Of a stretch of DNA of 11,925 bases, positions 1-5,686 are shown piece after piece. Source of the stretch: Roseburia sp. GTDB lineage: Bacteria; Bacillota_A; Clostridia; Lachnospirales; Lachnospiraceae. The stretch lies in contig JAFYQA010000139.1 of the NCBI GenBank assembly GCA_017547315.1, positions 1-11,925 on the forward strand, given 5' to 3'. Every line of letters starts with the position of its first letter. The stretch's first letter is position 1. The notes beneath the pieces were generated by a model. The model searched no databases. It was not told the origin of the DNA and worked only from the letters and a program-made list of their open reading frames with translations. Both the position numbers and the translations under genes were made by a program.

Positions 1-232
1 GATAATATTTTCTAGTCTTTCCGCTGGAATCATCTTCGTAAGAAGTTACATAATTCTTCTCTTCCAAAGAATGTAATAATGGATATAACGAACCTGCTTT
101 TAATTCGAAAACATTGTTAGAGCGTCCACGTAACATCTCAATCATTTCATATCCGTACATATCCTTTTCTTCTAACAGGCGCAAAATCAACATTGTCAGA
201 CTGCCTTGTATTAACGATTTATCAATTGCCAT
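1..232 (-). CDS. PadR-family transcriptional regulator (3' end cut by window edge)
   Basis: The first 77 residues are visible, beginning MAIDKSLIQGSLTMLILRLL, and the gene runs off the left edge. The winged-helix core of the PadR family is plain: a first helix, then a YGYEMIEML segment, then the ELKAGSLYPLLHSLEEKNYV stretch that forms the recognition helix, then a wing rich in D/S/G ending in RKYY. PadR proteins are small cytoplasmic dimeric repressors, often autoregulated and often controlling an adjacent membrane protein or transporter. That target would lie outside this window. The start is fixed by a GGAGGA Shine-Dalgarno about 8 bp upstream. A perfect sigma-A promoter inside a long palindrome precedes the gene, which suggests autorepression. 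The family call is firm; ligand and target are unknown. Confidence 0.9.
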   Translation of the reverse strand, partial: MAIDKSLIQGSLTMLILRLLEEKDMYGYEMIEMLRGRSNNVFELKAGSLYPLLHSLEEKNYVTSYEDDSSGKTRKYY

Positions 233-259
233 TTCAATACTTCCTCCTATTCTGTATTT

Positions 260-305
260 ATATATAGACTATCTATATATAATTATATGTAGATAGTCTA
301 TATAT
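260..305. promoter_or_regulatory. 46-bp palindrome, probable PadR operator
   Basis: The sequence from 260 to 305 is self-complementary about a centre between 282 and 283. The outer arms (260-275 and 290-305, containing TAGACTATCTA and its complement) are perfect over 16 bp. The inner 14 bp also pair except for one T/G mismatch (276/289). It covers the -10 box and the whole spacer of the PadR promoter and touches the -35. No G/C-rich stem plus U-tract is present, so it reads as a protein-binding site and not a terminator. That PadR binds it is inference from position and from common autoregulation in the family. Confidence 0.7.
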
Positions 306-310
306 GTCAA
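282..310 (-). promoter_or_regulatory. Consensus sigma-A promoter of the PadR gene
   Basis: Read on the minus strand, TTGACA (305-310) and TATAAT (282-287) are separated by 17 bp, a textbook-perfect vegetative promoter about 50 bp ahead of the PadR start codon. A promoter this strong would normally need tight repression, which fits the palindrome laid over it. Confidence 0.85.
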
Positions 311-354
311 GAAAAAAATAAGCATCTTCGAACTACCCGCTCAAGATGCTCATT
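311..354 (-). terminator. Rho-independent terminator of the permease-fur operon
   Basis: On the minus strand an eight-base arm AGCATCTT (343-350) pairs perfectly with AAGATGCT (321-328). Four more outer pairs (one G-U) bring the stem to about 12 bp, with a 14-nt loop. A run of seven T residues (312-318) follows. It begins about 45 nt after the fur stop codon and ends immediately before the -35 box of the PadR promoter, insulating the two units. Confidence 0.85.
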
Positions 355-398
355 CTTATATACCCTCTTCACTAACCATCATCGGAGATTCCCTGCCT

Positions 399-803
399 CT
401 ACATGCACTCCCTGCAGGTCCCATACACAATCGAATTCTTGCACTGCATAACAAATCCATGCTCATTTTCCACATGCTCTAATATCTCATGCATAAAGTG
501 ACATTCCAAGTGAATTACTCTCCCGCACTTTACACACTGCAAATGTAAATGCTCGTCACAATTATGTCCCGATTCCACATACTGATAAGTCGCCTGACTC
601 CCTTTTTCCGCCACATACTTCATGACTGTGCCCTCTTTTTCCAACTTATCCAGATAACGGTAAATTGTTGTGATATTTACTTCATTGTCACACTCCTTCA
701 AATAAGCATCGATATCTGCTACCGTAAGTGTACGATTATGATTTTCCTTCAAAAAATCAAATATCTTTTTTCTATTTGCTGTTGCATATCCGCAATTTGC
801 CAT
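399..803 (-). CDS. Fur-family metal-responsive transcriptional repressor
   Basis: This 134-residue protein has the usual length of the Fur/Zur/PerR family. Residues 1-75 form the winged helix, with the recognition segment NITTIYRYLDKLEKEG at about 43-58. The C-terminal dimerisation half holds H85-x-H87, the structural-zinc cysteines C90-x-x-C93 and C130-x-x-C133, and further candidate ligands E100, H102, H107, H111 and H115. It should act as a cytoplasmic metal-sensing DNA-binding dimer. The metal (Zn, Mn, Fe) cannot be read from sequence alone. A GAGGGG ribosome binding site 9 bp upstream fixes the start. It follows the metal permease gene by 74 bp with no convincing promoter between them, so the two are probably co-transcribed. 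The tandem Fur-box-like elements ahead of the permease are the natural candidate target. Confidence 0.9.
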   Translation of the reverse strand: MANCGYATANRKKIFDFLKENHNRTLTVADIDAYLKECDNEVNITTIYRYLDKLEKEGTVMKYVAEKGSQATYQYVESGHNCDEHLHLQCVKCGRVIHLECHFMHEILEHVENEHGFVMQCKNSIVYGTCRECM

Positions 804-877
804 CTTCTCATTCCCCTCACTCTTATGCCATTTGTCAAATCACATCATTCAAACTATTTTTACTTGGAAAGCATAGC

Positions 878-1744
878 CTAAAATACAATTCCAAGGACAT
901 CGAGCAGAATGCCCCATGCCACGCCAAAACAATATACTGCGGTAATAATTCCTACATTCTGTTTCATATCTCGATTTAACCGGAGTAATACCAGGACACC
1001 GATTCCCGCATTCACTAAAAGCCCTGACATCATCATTCCCGCTGTGATAACGCCCTTCAGATATAACTGTGTTATTACAACCGAGGATGCACAATTCGGA
1101 ATCAATCCAACCAGAGAAGCTACCATTTGTCCTGCTACTGGTGCATTGGAAAATACCTGTGCCAGTGCATCTTCTCCTACACCTTCAATCACTCCATTTA
1201 AAATAAATGCGATTGCAAAAATATAAAAGAAAATCTTTATTGTATGTTTCACCGCAGATTTTAATACGCCTTCTTCGCAACTGCACTCTTCTTCCTCACA
1301 CACCAAATGAATATCCACTTCTCCATCTTTTTTCTGTAAAAACTTCTGATATACAAAAGATGCCAGATATCCTGACACACAGGCGATGACTACCTTGGTT
1401 GCAAGGATTTTAACAATCGTTGCAAGCGGTACTGACTCGGATAATAAAATCGGCAGCATCTCATCCGAGGTAGATAAAAATACTGCAATAATTGTCCCCA
1501 CACCAACGATTCTTGCTGAAAAAAAGCTGGCTGCCGCTGCAGAAAATCCACACTGTGGCATTACTCCAAGTGTTGCCCCTAAAAACGGCCCCCATTTTCC
1601 AGAATTCTGTATGATTTTATTGAATTTATTTCCGGCATAATGCTCCATTAATTCCATCACTAGATAAGTAACAAATAAAAATGGCAATAACCCTAGTGTA
1701 TCCGCAATTGTATGTTCTAATGTATGTTCTAAAATGTGTAACAT
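878..1744 (-). CDS. Putative 10TM heavy-metal/manganese permease (ArsP_2-like, PF11449 type)
   Basis: This is a polytopic membrane protein of about 288 residues from the ATG at 1744. The two halves are related: GVMPQC (60-65) in the first and GLIPNC (213-218) in the second, each followed by a small-residue-rich membrane helix, as expected of an internally duplicated transporter. FLSTSDEMLPILLSE (89-103) is a strongly recognisable block of the family annotated as arsenic efflux protein or putative manganese transporter. A hydrophilic loop near residues 138-160 carries H146, C149, C154 and C156 among glutamates, a likely metal-binding site. Further upstream an in-frame ATG exists at 1807, but it lies at the predicted transcription start, so I chose 1744, which has an AAGG ribosome binding site 11 bp upstream. 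It heads an operon with the fur gene. Substrate and direction of transport are not established by the sequence. Confidence 0.8.
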   Translation of the reverse strand: MLHILEHTLEHTIADTLGLLPFLFVTYLVMELMEHYAGNKFNKIIQNSGKWGPFLGATLGVMPQCGFSAAAASFFSARIVGVGTIIAVFLSTSDEMLPILLSESVPLATIVKILATKVVIACVSGYLASFVYQKFLQKKDGEVDIHLVCEEEECSCEEGVLKSAVKHTIKIFFYIFAIAFILNGVIEGVGEDALAQVFSNAPVAGQMVASLVGLIPNCASSVVITQLYLKGVITAGMMMSGLLVNAGIGVLVLLRLNRDMKQNVGIITAVYCFGVAWGILLDVLGIVF

Positions 1745-1774
1745 CGCTATCTTGACCTTTCTCGCAAATAAAAA

Positions 1775-1806
1775 TGCAAACACTTTGCTTTTGCAAATTG
1801 TTTGCA
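1775..1806. promoter_or_regulatory. Two tandem Fur-box-like 7-1-7 elements
   Basis: TGCAAAT-T-GTTTGCA (1792-1806) is a 7-1-7 inverted repeat with one mismatched pair. TGCAAAC-A-CTTTGCT (1775-1789) is a second, weaker copy in the same orientation, 17 bp away. The outermost half-sites also form a perfect 12-bp inverted repeat (1771-1782 with 1799-1810). The 7-1-7 layout is the known architecture of Fur-family operators. The elements cover roughly +1 to +32 of the predicted transcript, a position that would block initiation or escape. Recognition by the Fur-family protein encoded in the same operon is inferred. Confidence 0.65.
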
Positions 1807-1812
1807 TTTTGT

Positions 1813-1840
1813 ATTATATCCAATTCTATTCAATTGTCAA
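1813..1840 (-). promoter_or_regulatory. Sigma-A promoter of the permease-fur operon
   Basis: On the minus strand TTGACA (1835-1840) and TATAAT (1813-1818) are spaced by 16 bp. Transcription would begin near 1806, right at the first Fur-box-like repeat and at the in-frame ATG of 1807. This is the main argument for the shorter permease start. Confidence 0.8.
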
Positions 1841-1914
1841 GATATTTTCTGATTAAATTTTGATTCTTTCTACATCTTTGTGAATATAAAATTTATTATC
1901 TTCAGAACGCTCTT

Positions 1915-2973
1915 CTACCTTACGATCGTTCCACCTCCGGCAACGTGCTCTCCATCGTAAAATACCACTGCCTGTCCCGGCGTTACGGCTCTTACCGGTT
2001 CTGCAAATTCACAACAGATTTCATCCTCTCCGGTTCGTGTAATTCTACACATAGAACCTGCGTGAGAATAACGGATTTTTGCTTTTAACTCCATTCCATC
2101 TACAAATTCTGGAATAGACATTGCATTCAAACGGTTTGCATACAGTTTTGTTGTAAACACATCGTTATTGGTACCTAATACTACTTCGTTTGTCTCTGGT
2201 CGAATTGCCACTACAAAAGCTGGAGCCCCTAACGCAATTCCCAAACCTTTTCGCTGTCCAATCGTATAATGTGTGATACCTTTGTGTTGTCCCAACACTT
2301 CGCCTGTTACTGACACAAAATTACCCGGAGGTGGCACCTGTCCATCTGTTTTTTCCTCGATAAATGCCGCATAATCATCATCCGGAATAAAACAAATTTC
2401 CATACTGTCTTTTTTCTGTGCCACATTCAGACCGATTTCTTCTGCAATCGCACGAATTTCATCCTTCGTGTACGCACCAACCGGCATAATCGTATGTGCG
2501 AGCTGTTCCTGTTTCAGATTATATAAGGCATAGGTCTGATCTTTTGCCGCTGTCACAGAATTGCAGACCGCGTATCTGCCATTTGGAAGTTTATCAATTC
2601 TGGCATAATGGCCTGTTGCAATATAATCTGCACCAACTTTATTCGCATAGTGAAGCAATGCTTCCCATTTTACAAAACGGTTACATACTACACACGGATT
2701 CGGTGTACGTCCCTGTAAATATTCTTCTACAAAATAGTCCATTACATGCTTTTTGAATTCCTCACGGAAATCCACTACATGATATGCGATGCCTAAGCGT
2801 TCTGCAACTGCTCTCGCATCTTTTACCATTGCAAGCTCACTGCCGTCTGCTTCTCTATCCTGCCAGGTCTGCATGGTGACGCCCACCACTTCGTACCCTT
2901 CTTTTTTTAATAAATAGGCTGCCACAGAGGAATCTACACCACCAGACATACCGATTACTACTTTCTTTGTCAT
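1915..2973 (-). CDS. mnmA: tRNA-uridine 2-sulfurtransferase MnmA
   Basis: MnmA puts the 2-thio group on the wobble uridine (U34) of tRNAs for Lys, Glu and Gln, using ATP to activate the base and sulfur relayed from a cysteine desulfurase. The protein is 352 residues, normal for the family. The N-terminal PP-loop SGGVDSS sits at 10-16. The catalytic-cysteine motif is PNPCVVCN (C94, C97), and the partner cysteine is C194 in MEICFIPD. The central and C-terminal beta-barrel domains follow, with TIGQRKGLGI about two-thirds along. C97 and C194 correspond to the E. coli pair C102/C199, while C94 replaces the aspartate found there. An AAAGGA ribosome binding site 7 bp upstream fixes the start. No desulfurase or IscU-like gene is adjacent. 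I see no strong terminator after the stop. Confidence 0.96.
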   Translation of the reverse strand: MTKKVVIGMSGGVDSSVAAYLLKKEGYEVVGVTMQTWQDREADGSELAMVKDARAVAERLGIAYHVVDFREEFKKHVMDYFVEEYLQGRTPNPCVVCNRFVKWEALLHYANKVGADYIATGHYARIDKLPNGRYAVCNSVTAAKDQTYALYNLKQEQLAHTIMPVGAYTKDEIRAIAEEIGLNVAQKKDSMEICFIPDDDYAAFIEEKTDGQVPPPGNFVSVTGEVLGQHKGITHYTIGQRKGLGIALGAPAFVVAIRPETNEVVLGTNNDVFTTKLYANRLNAMSIPEFVDGMELKAKIRYSHAGSMCRITRTGEDEICCEFAEPVRAVTPGQAVVFYDGEHVAGGGTIVR

Positions 2974-2987
2974 AAAATAATCCTTTC

Positions 2988-3024
2988 AAAAAAGATGAGA
3001 AGTCCAATCTCTTGAACTCCTCAT
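2988..3024 (-). terminator. Rho-independent terminator after the FliD-like gene
   Basis: Minus-strand arms ATGAGGAGTTC (3014-3024) and GGACTTCTCAT (2995-3005) form an 11-bp stem with two G-U pairs and an 8-nt loop, followed by six T residues (2988-2993). It ends only 14 bp before the mnmA start codon and leaves just enough room for the mnmA ribosome binding site. Confidence 0.8.
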
Positions 3025-3053
3025 AACATAACATGCTTATTCTATTTTTTCAA
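3025..3053 (-). promoter_or_regulatory. Candidate mnmA promoter overlapping the terminator
   Basis: TTGAAA (3048-3053) and TATGTT (3025-3030) are spaced by 17 bp on the minus strand, an acceptable but not strong sigma-A match. Transcription would start near 3018, inside the upstream arm of the terminator hairpin. Transcripts begun here would lack the start of that arm and might escape termination. No better mnmA promoter is visible. Confidence 0.4.
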
Positions 3054-3072
3054 TGCGTTTTAAACGAATTCC

Positions 3073-3894
3073 TTAAATTCCCTCACTATACATCGTACCT
3101 GTGTTATAGGTATTCGTATATGCTCCGGTATTGCTATACGTATTAGACTTAGAAGCCTCATTCTCTGCATAATATGCTATCATAGAAGCCTGTGTATCCA
3201 CCTGTGAAGCATAACCATTTGGGTTATGGAAAACTCTCTTCACATCTGCAATGTCCGCCGCTTTAAAAGTATTCTCATCAATCTTTAACTTGCCGCCAGC
3301 CTCTACCGTAATGCCGATTTTATTTAATGATTCCTCATTATATCCGGTGATACGGCTCATACGCTCTGCTGCACCTACAATATTCGCAGATTTCGCACTT
3401 AATGCACTATCCCTCACTGCATTATAATCTGTCACAAACTCATTCACCGCTTTATAAATCTTATCGGTATCATATTTCTCTGTTACATTGCCTGCATCAT
3501 CCTTCACTTCTGTAGGCTTAAATACCGATGTTTTTCCAGTATTCAATAATACATCCGTAGCCTCACTTAATTTGTCCGCAGTACTCTCAACTTTAGAAAT
3601 CGTTTCCGCTGAATCTTTAGAAGTAGAGGTGGAGGTAGAAGCGGAATTCGATTCTTTTTTAGAATCTGTCTTCTTGTCCTCGTCCTTCTCATTATTCACA
3701 ATCTTCTTCACTTCATCAGAAGAGTCAATACTATAATAAGACTTCAGCAATTTAAAATAGGAACCACTGCGAATGGTTGCATAATCCGTATAATTAATAC
3801 CTAATAAATCTGTAGTTCCACTACCTGACTTATTATTCAAGCTTGAAAATAAAACTCCAAGAGAAGACGAATCATAACCTGAAATTGTTGCCAT
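3073..3894 (-). CDS. FliD (flagellar cap)-like protein of unknown function
   Basis: This 273-residue protein has no cysteine or transmembrane segment. It opens with MATISGYDSSSLGVLFSSLN, then a conserved-looking block ending in SGSYFKLLKSYY. A Lys/Asp/Ser-rich low-complexity linker follows at about 60-95 (including STSTSTS). The C-terminal half is helical and reads like the end of flagellar hook-associated protein 2: a VNEFVTDYNAVRDSAL coiled segment, then LNKIGITVEAGGKLKIDENTF and DVKRVFHN. The last 25 residues are Asn/Thr/Tyr/Ser-rich. It is shorter than true FliD and lacks the FliD N-terminal domain as far as I can see. A start at 3894 gives a GGAGG spacing of 7 bp; the longer frame from 3969 has no support. 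A sigma-D-like promoter and a terminator make it monocistronic. A surface or flagellum-associated role is inferred; the exact function is unknown. Confidence 0.7.
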   Translation of the reverse strand: MATISGYDSSSLGVLFSSLNNKSGSGTTDLLGINYTDYATIRSGSYFKLLKSYYSIDSSDEVKKIVNNEKDEDKKTDSKKESNSASTSTSTSKDSAETISKVESTADKLSEATDVLLNTGKTSVFKPTEVKDDAGNVTEKYDTDKIYKAVNEFVTDYNAVRDSALSAKSANIVGAAERMSRITGYNEESLNKIGITVEAGGKLKIDENTFKAADIADVKRVFHNPNGYASQVDTQASMIAYYAENEASKSNTYSNTGAYTNTYNTGTMYSEGI

Positions 3895-3901
3895 ATACAT
3901 A

Positions 3902-3963
3902 CCTCCTTGTTTTGCGAAGCAAAATCCGAACCCGTTGGTGAGGAGAGGTTTTTGCCTCCTTGT
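3902..3963 (-). promoter_or_regulatory. 5' leader with twin ACAAGGAGG motifs (candidate CsrA-type control)
   Basis: On the minus strand the nonamer ACAAGGAGG occurs twice, at 3955-3963 and at 3902-3910. The second copy is the Shine-Dalgarno of the FliD-like gene. Each contains the ACARGGA core known for CsrA targets. Between them ACCTC (3945-3949) can pair either with the GAGG of the upstream copy (6-nt loop) or with GAGGT at the Shine-Dalgarno. A TTTTGC-TTC-GCAAAA hairpin (3910-3924) abuts the Shine-Dalgarno. The sequence elements are direct observations; CsrA binding is inference. Confidence 0.5.
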
Positions 3964-4016
3964 TTGCACAATTGCTAAATCGCGTCCTTGCGTTATAGTT
4001 TCTCTAGTTAATAATT

Positions 4017-4044
4017 TTATCGGTATTTCTCTAACTATACTTTA
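4017..4044 (-). promoter_or_regulatory. Sigma-D (sigma-28, flagellar) type promoter
   Basis: The minus strand reads TAAA (4041-4044), 16 bp, then ACCGATAA (4017-4024). This closely matches the motility sigma factor consensus TAAA-N14-16-GCCGATAT. It lies 25-50 bp downstream of the ung stop codon and about 125 bp ahead of the FliD-like start codon, giving a leader of roughly 115 nt. No competing sigma-A promoter of similar quality is visible in this gap. Confidence 0.65.
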
Positions 4045-4068
4045 TCATAAATTAAAAGAAAATACAAT

Positions 4069-4746
4069 CTACACGTTCTCAATCTGCCAGTCAATTGGTG
4101 CTACTCCATGCTTCTCTAAAAATTCATTTGCCTGACTAAAATGCTTGCAGCCAAAGAACCCTCTATACGCTGATAATGGGCTCGGATGAGGTGCTTTTAA
4201 TATCAAATGCTTTGGATTATTTAACATTAGAATCTTACTCTGTGCCGGTCTACCCCAAAGTAAATATACCACTGGTCTGTCCTGATCATTCACGGTACGG
4301 ATAATGGCATCTGTGAACTGTTCCCATCCTTTTCCCTGATGTGAATTCGCCTGATGTGCCCGCACTGTCAGAACCGTATTTAAAAGCAGTACACCTTGAT
4401 CTGCCCATTTTTTCAGATAGCCATTATTAGGAATATAGCATCCCATGTCTGACTCTAATTCCTTATAAATATTCTGCAAAGATGGCGGAATATCCTTTTG
4501 TGAAGTCGGAACAGAAAAACTAAGACCATGTGCCTGATTCACATTATGATACGGATCCTGCCCTAAAATAACTACCTTCACCTCGCTAAGCGGTGTAAAA
4601 TGCATTGCATTAAAGATATCATCTGCCGGAGGATAAACCACACATTTACTATACTCTTCTCTTACAAATTTATATAATTCCGAATAATAAGGCTTTTTGA
4701 ATTCAGCCTGCATTGGTGCAAGCCAATCATTTGTAATCATGCCCAT
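4069..4746 (-). CDS. ung: Uracil-DNA glycosylase (family 1)
   Basis: Ung removes uracil from DNA, whether misincorporated or arising from cytosine deamination, as the first step of base excision repair. From the ATG at 4746 the protein is 225 residues, the usual family length. The key residues then fall at the same numbers as in the E. coli enzyme: water-activating D64 in GQDPYH (62-67), F77, N123 in LLNTVLTV, and H187 in HPSPLS (187-192) of the DNA-intercalation loop. A GAGGG ribosome binding site 8 bp upstream agrees. The open frame continues upstream to 4845, but that extension has no ribosome binding site and does not look like Ung. It follows hisF by 111 bp; co-transcription with hisHF is possible, since no good promoter is apparent in the gap. 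Confidence 0.96.
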   Translation of the reverse strand: MGMITNDWLAPMQAEFKKPYYSELYKFVREEYSKCVVYPPADDIFNAMHFTPLSEVKVVILGQDPYHNVNQAHGLSFSVPTSQKDIPPSLQNIYKELESDMGCYIPNNGYLKKWADQGVLLLNTVLTVRAHQANSHQGKGWEQFTDAIIRTVNDQDRPVVYLLWGRPAQSKILMLNNPKHLILKAPHPSPLSAYRGFFGCKHFSQANEFLEKHGVAPIDWQIENV

Positions 4747-4790
4747 CGTCTCATCCCTCTCTATCACAAAACGCAAGTGTATCCATATAT

Positions 4791-4814
4791 TCAGCAACCA
4801 AAACTTCGCCTCAT
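4791..4814 (-). CDS. Possible seven-codon ORF (MRRSFGC) in the hisF-ung gap
   Basis: A GGAGGG (4822-4827) lies 7 bp ahead of an ATG at 4812-4814, a better ribosome binding site than that of ung itself. It opens a frame of only seven codons ending in TGA, 44 bp before the ung start. It could be a leader peptide, a remnant or chance. There is no run of a single regulatory amino acid and no evident attenuator. Confidence 0.2.
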   Translation of the reverse strand: MRRSFGC

Positions 4815-4857
4815 ATCTAATCCCTCCGATGGGATGTGCATACACCTGCGTCTTTCA

Positions 4858-5619
4858 TTACCGTCTTACAGACACTCCTCGATCTGCCAGATAGTTTTTT
4901 AAATCCATAATCTCTAATTCCTTATAGTGGAACAATGAAGCTGCTAATGCCGCATCTGCCTTACCTGCTGTCAAAGCATCATAAAAATGCTCTTTTGTTC
5001 CGGCACCACCTGATGCAATGACTGGAATCGATACATTTTCTGCAATGATTCTGGTAACATCCAAATCGTAACCTGCCTTCGTACCATCGCAATCCATACT
5101 AGTAAGCAGAATCTCACCTGCGCCAAGTTTATGAGCCTTTATCGCCCATTCAACCGCATCTAACCCGGTATCAATTCTACCACCGTTTTTATAGACGTTC
5201 CATCCCGTGCCATCTGCACGTCTTCTCGCATCAATCGCTACCACTACACACTGACTACCAAACTTATCTGCTGCTTCACTAATCAGTGTTGGATTATTAA
5301 TCGCTGCAGAATTAATAGAAATCTTATCTGCACCCTCTCTAAGCAACATCTTAAAATCCTCTACCGTTCGGATTCCACCACCTACTGTAAACGGAATAAA
5401 TACCTTTTCAGCCACCTTACGAACCATATCCACTACGGTTCCTCTGGCATCGCTTGTTGCTGTAATATCTAAAAAAACTAATTCATCAGCTCCCGCTTTA
5501 TCATAAGCAGCAGCAATCTCCACCGGATCTCCGGCATCTCTTAAATCTACGAAATTAACACCTTTTACTACTCTGCCTGCATTTACATCCAAGCAAGGAA
5601 TAATTCTCTTTGTAAACAT
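4858..5619 (-). CDS. hisF: Imidazole glycerol phosphate synthase, cyclase subunit HisF
   Basis: HisF is the (beta/alpha)8-barrel subunit of IGP synthase. It uses ammonia channelled from HisH to turn PRFAR into imidazole glycerol phosphate and AICAR, joining histidine and purine synthesis. At 253 residues it is full length. The general acid/base aspartates are at the canonical positions D11 (RIIPCLDV) and D130 (VVVAIDARR). The phosphate-binding glycines appear as GGGIRT near 80-84 and ASGGAGT near the C-terminus. A GGAGG ribosome binding site 7 bp before the ATG sets the start. It lies 67 bp behind hisH. The rest of the his pathway is not in the window, so this is a detached hisHF pair. Confidence 0.97.
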   Translation of the reverse strand: MFTKRIIPCLDVNAGRVVKGVNFVDLRDAGDPVEIAAAYDKAGADELVFLDITATSDARGTVVDMVRKVAEKVFIPFTVGGGIRTVEDFKMLLREGADKISINSAAINNPTLISEAADKFGSQCVVVAIDARRRADGTGWNVYKNGGRIDTGLDAVEWAIKAHKLGAGEILLTSMDCDGTKAGYDLDVTRIIAENVSIPVIASGGAGTKEHFYDALTAGKADAALAASLFHYKELEIMDLKNYLADRGVSVRR

Positions 5620-5644
5620 ATCCTATCCTCCGGTTCCTAGTCAT

Positions 5645-5668
5645 AAGGTGCACGCCTAAACACACCTT
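5645..5668 (-). other. Small intergenic hairpin between hisH and hisF
   Basis: AAGGTG and CACCTT form a 6-bp stem with a 12-nt loop in the 67-bp hisH-hisF gap. No U-tract follows, so it is not a terminator. It may influence mRNA processing or be incidental. Confidence 0.3.
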
Positions 5669-5686
5669 GACTCGCAATAGCCAACT

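Noticed and set aside
804..877. TTGACA in the permease-fur gap as a promoter for fur
   Set aside because: There is no -10 element at suitable spacing, and the motif lies only about 30 bp from the start codon. Co-transcription with the permease is simpler.
549..1226. Plus-strand frames over the fur and permease genes
   Set aside because: They are antisense to two clearly recognised families and show no domain or ribosome binding site of their own.
3603..3660. Ser/Thr repeat coding stretch as a phase-variable microsatellite
   Set aside because: The underlying codons vary (TCT, ACC, TCC, ACT), so there is no uniform DNA repeat unit prone to slippage.
3895..3969. 25-residue extension of the FliD-like protein from a GTG at 3969
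   Set aside because: The ideal GGAGG spacing is to the ATG at 3894, and the extension is encoded by the structured leader.
4747..4845. 33-residue N-terminal extension of Ung from a GTG at 4845
   Set aside because: It has no ribosome binding site, and the start at 4746 gives E. coli numbering for D64, F77, N123 and H187.
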